A DNA stretch of 64,000 nt. Source: Rhodothermales bacterium. Lineage in GTDB: Bacteria > Bacteroidota > Rhodothermia > Rhodothermales > Bin80. Below, in pieces: positions 63,845 through 64,000 of the stretch. Position numbers and translations under genes: made by a program. Location: contig OX638318.1 in the NCBI GenBank assembly GCA_951812585.1, positions 1,730,380 to 1,794,379 on the forward strand, given 5' to 3'. The notes below the pieces were generated by a model. It was not told the origin of the DNA and did not search any database. It worked only from the letters and a program-made list of their open reading frames with translations. Position 1 is the stretch's first letter; each line of letters opens with the position of its first letter.

Positions 63845-64000
63845 TACTGTGATGGCATATCCTCGGCCAGCGAGAGCGCGCCCTCCGCGCCGATAAAGAG
63901 CGGGTCGTCCACCGGCGTGATGCGAAATTCACCATATTCCGCTAGGGCTTTTGCGATGGCCTGCGCCATACCCTTGGTCTGGCTCCCACCCCCGGCCAGG
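63829..64000 (-). CDS. C-terminus of a possible actin-like (ParM/MreB-type) ATPase, partial
   Basis: The minus strand is open from the right window edge to TAG at 63829: about 56 codons. It begins LAGGGSQTKGMAQAIA, then ITPVDDPLFIGAEGALSLA and ends MPSQYWENM. A GGGS loop followed by a helix, then a D-P-x-x-A-x-G-A segment, is the layout of the last subdomain of actin-like ATPases. The protein is cut by the window, so this is a weak call. It overlaps folA by 16 bases, suggesting cotranscription. Confidence 0.4.
   Translation of the reverse strand, partial: LAGGGSQTKGMAQAIAKALAEYGEFRITPVDDPLFIGAEGALSLAEDMPSQYWENM

Overview
The window looks like chromosome from a GC-rich member of the Bacteroidota/Rhodothermota (FCB) group. 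Supporting signs are a single-subunit cytochrome b558 sdhCAB operon, bacillithiol synthesis (BshA), a PdxJ plus PdxB vitamin B6 route, RNase G, type II dehydroquinase, periplasmic S9 and D-aminoacylase-type hydrolases, a SleB-like hydrolase and few Shine-Dalgarno sites. The family-level assignment is inference; no rRNA or tRNA gene was seen.

Layout. (1) 1-640: a PadR-type regulator cut by the window edge. (2) About 690-16380: an accessory block. It is bracketed by two same-direction, decayed copies of one IS1595/ISXO2-like element (687-1539 and 15119-16379). Between them lies a tightly coupled seven-gene minus-strand operon (12475 down to 2138): GNAT-like protein, OleC-like AMP ligase, class I HMG-CoA reductase, UbiA prenyltransferase, rifampin-phosphotransferase-like PEP-synthase-type enzyme, DUF3419 (BtaA-like aminocarboxypropyl transferase) and a prenol/dolichol kinase-like membrane protein. 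A secreted thioredoxin-fold protein with a CxxS active site follows. This operon is the best candidate for an undescribed system. It reads as a lipid or isoprenoid-conjugate pathway in which a carboxylate is activated, a CoA ester reduced, a prenyl group moved, an alcohol phosphorylated and a SAM-derived aminocarboxypropyl group added. (3) 16.4-18.4 kb: sparse DNA with a tandem TonB-C-domain protein containing young internal duplications. (4) 18.4-64 kb: dense core genome.

Core blocks are: an acidic amino acid/dipeptide pair (DUF1611 plus enolase-superfamily epimerase); glycogen phosphorylase; secreted peptidases and amidohydrolases; an acyl-CoA carboxylase beta subunit; a LysM lytic transglycosylase; a CaCA exchanger; sdhCAB and citrate synthase (TCA cycle); an rng-OMP-small protein-PhnP-like-aroQ operon; NadE; an amidohydrolase-TPR/metallopeptidase-DUF4159-MoxR run; a beta-CASP nuclease, transaldolase, SpoIIE phosphatase and UPF0173 run; pdxJ-era against pdxB; a SleB-like hydrolase; an outer-membrane protein; bshA; folA; and the end of what may be an actin-like ATPase.

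Several genes carry in-frame repeat expansions. These are a 15-bp minisatellite in the S1 region of RNase G, a 153-bp LysM duplication, and a 42-54 bp duplication with a GAGC tract in the TonB-domain gene. Start sites were moved from the longest ORF where homology or overlap argued for it. The MoxR gene appears to lack a conventional start codon.
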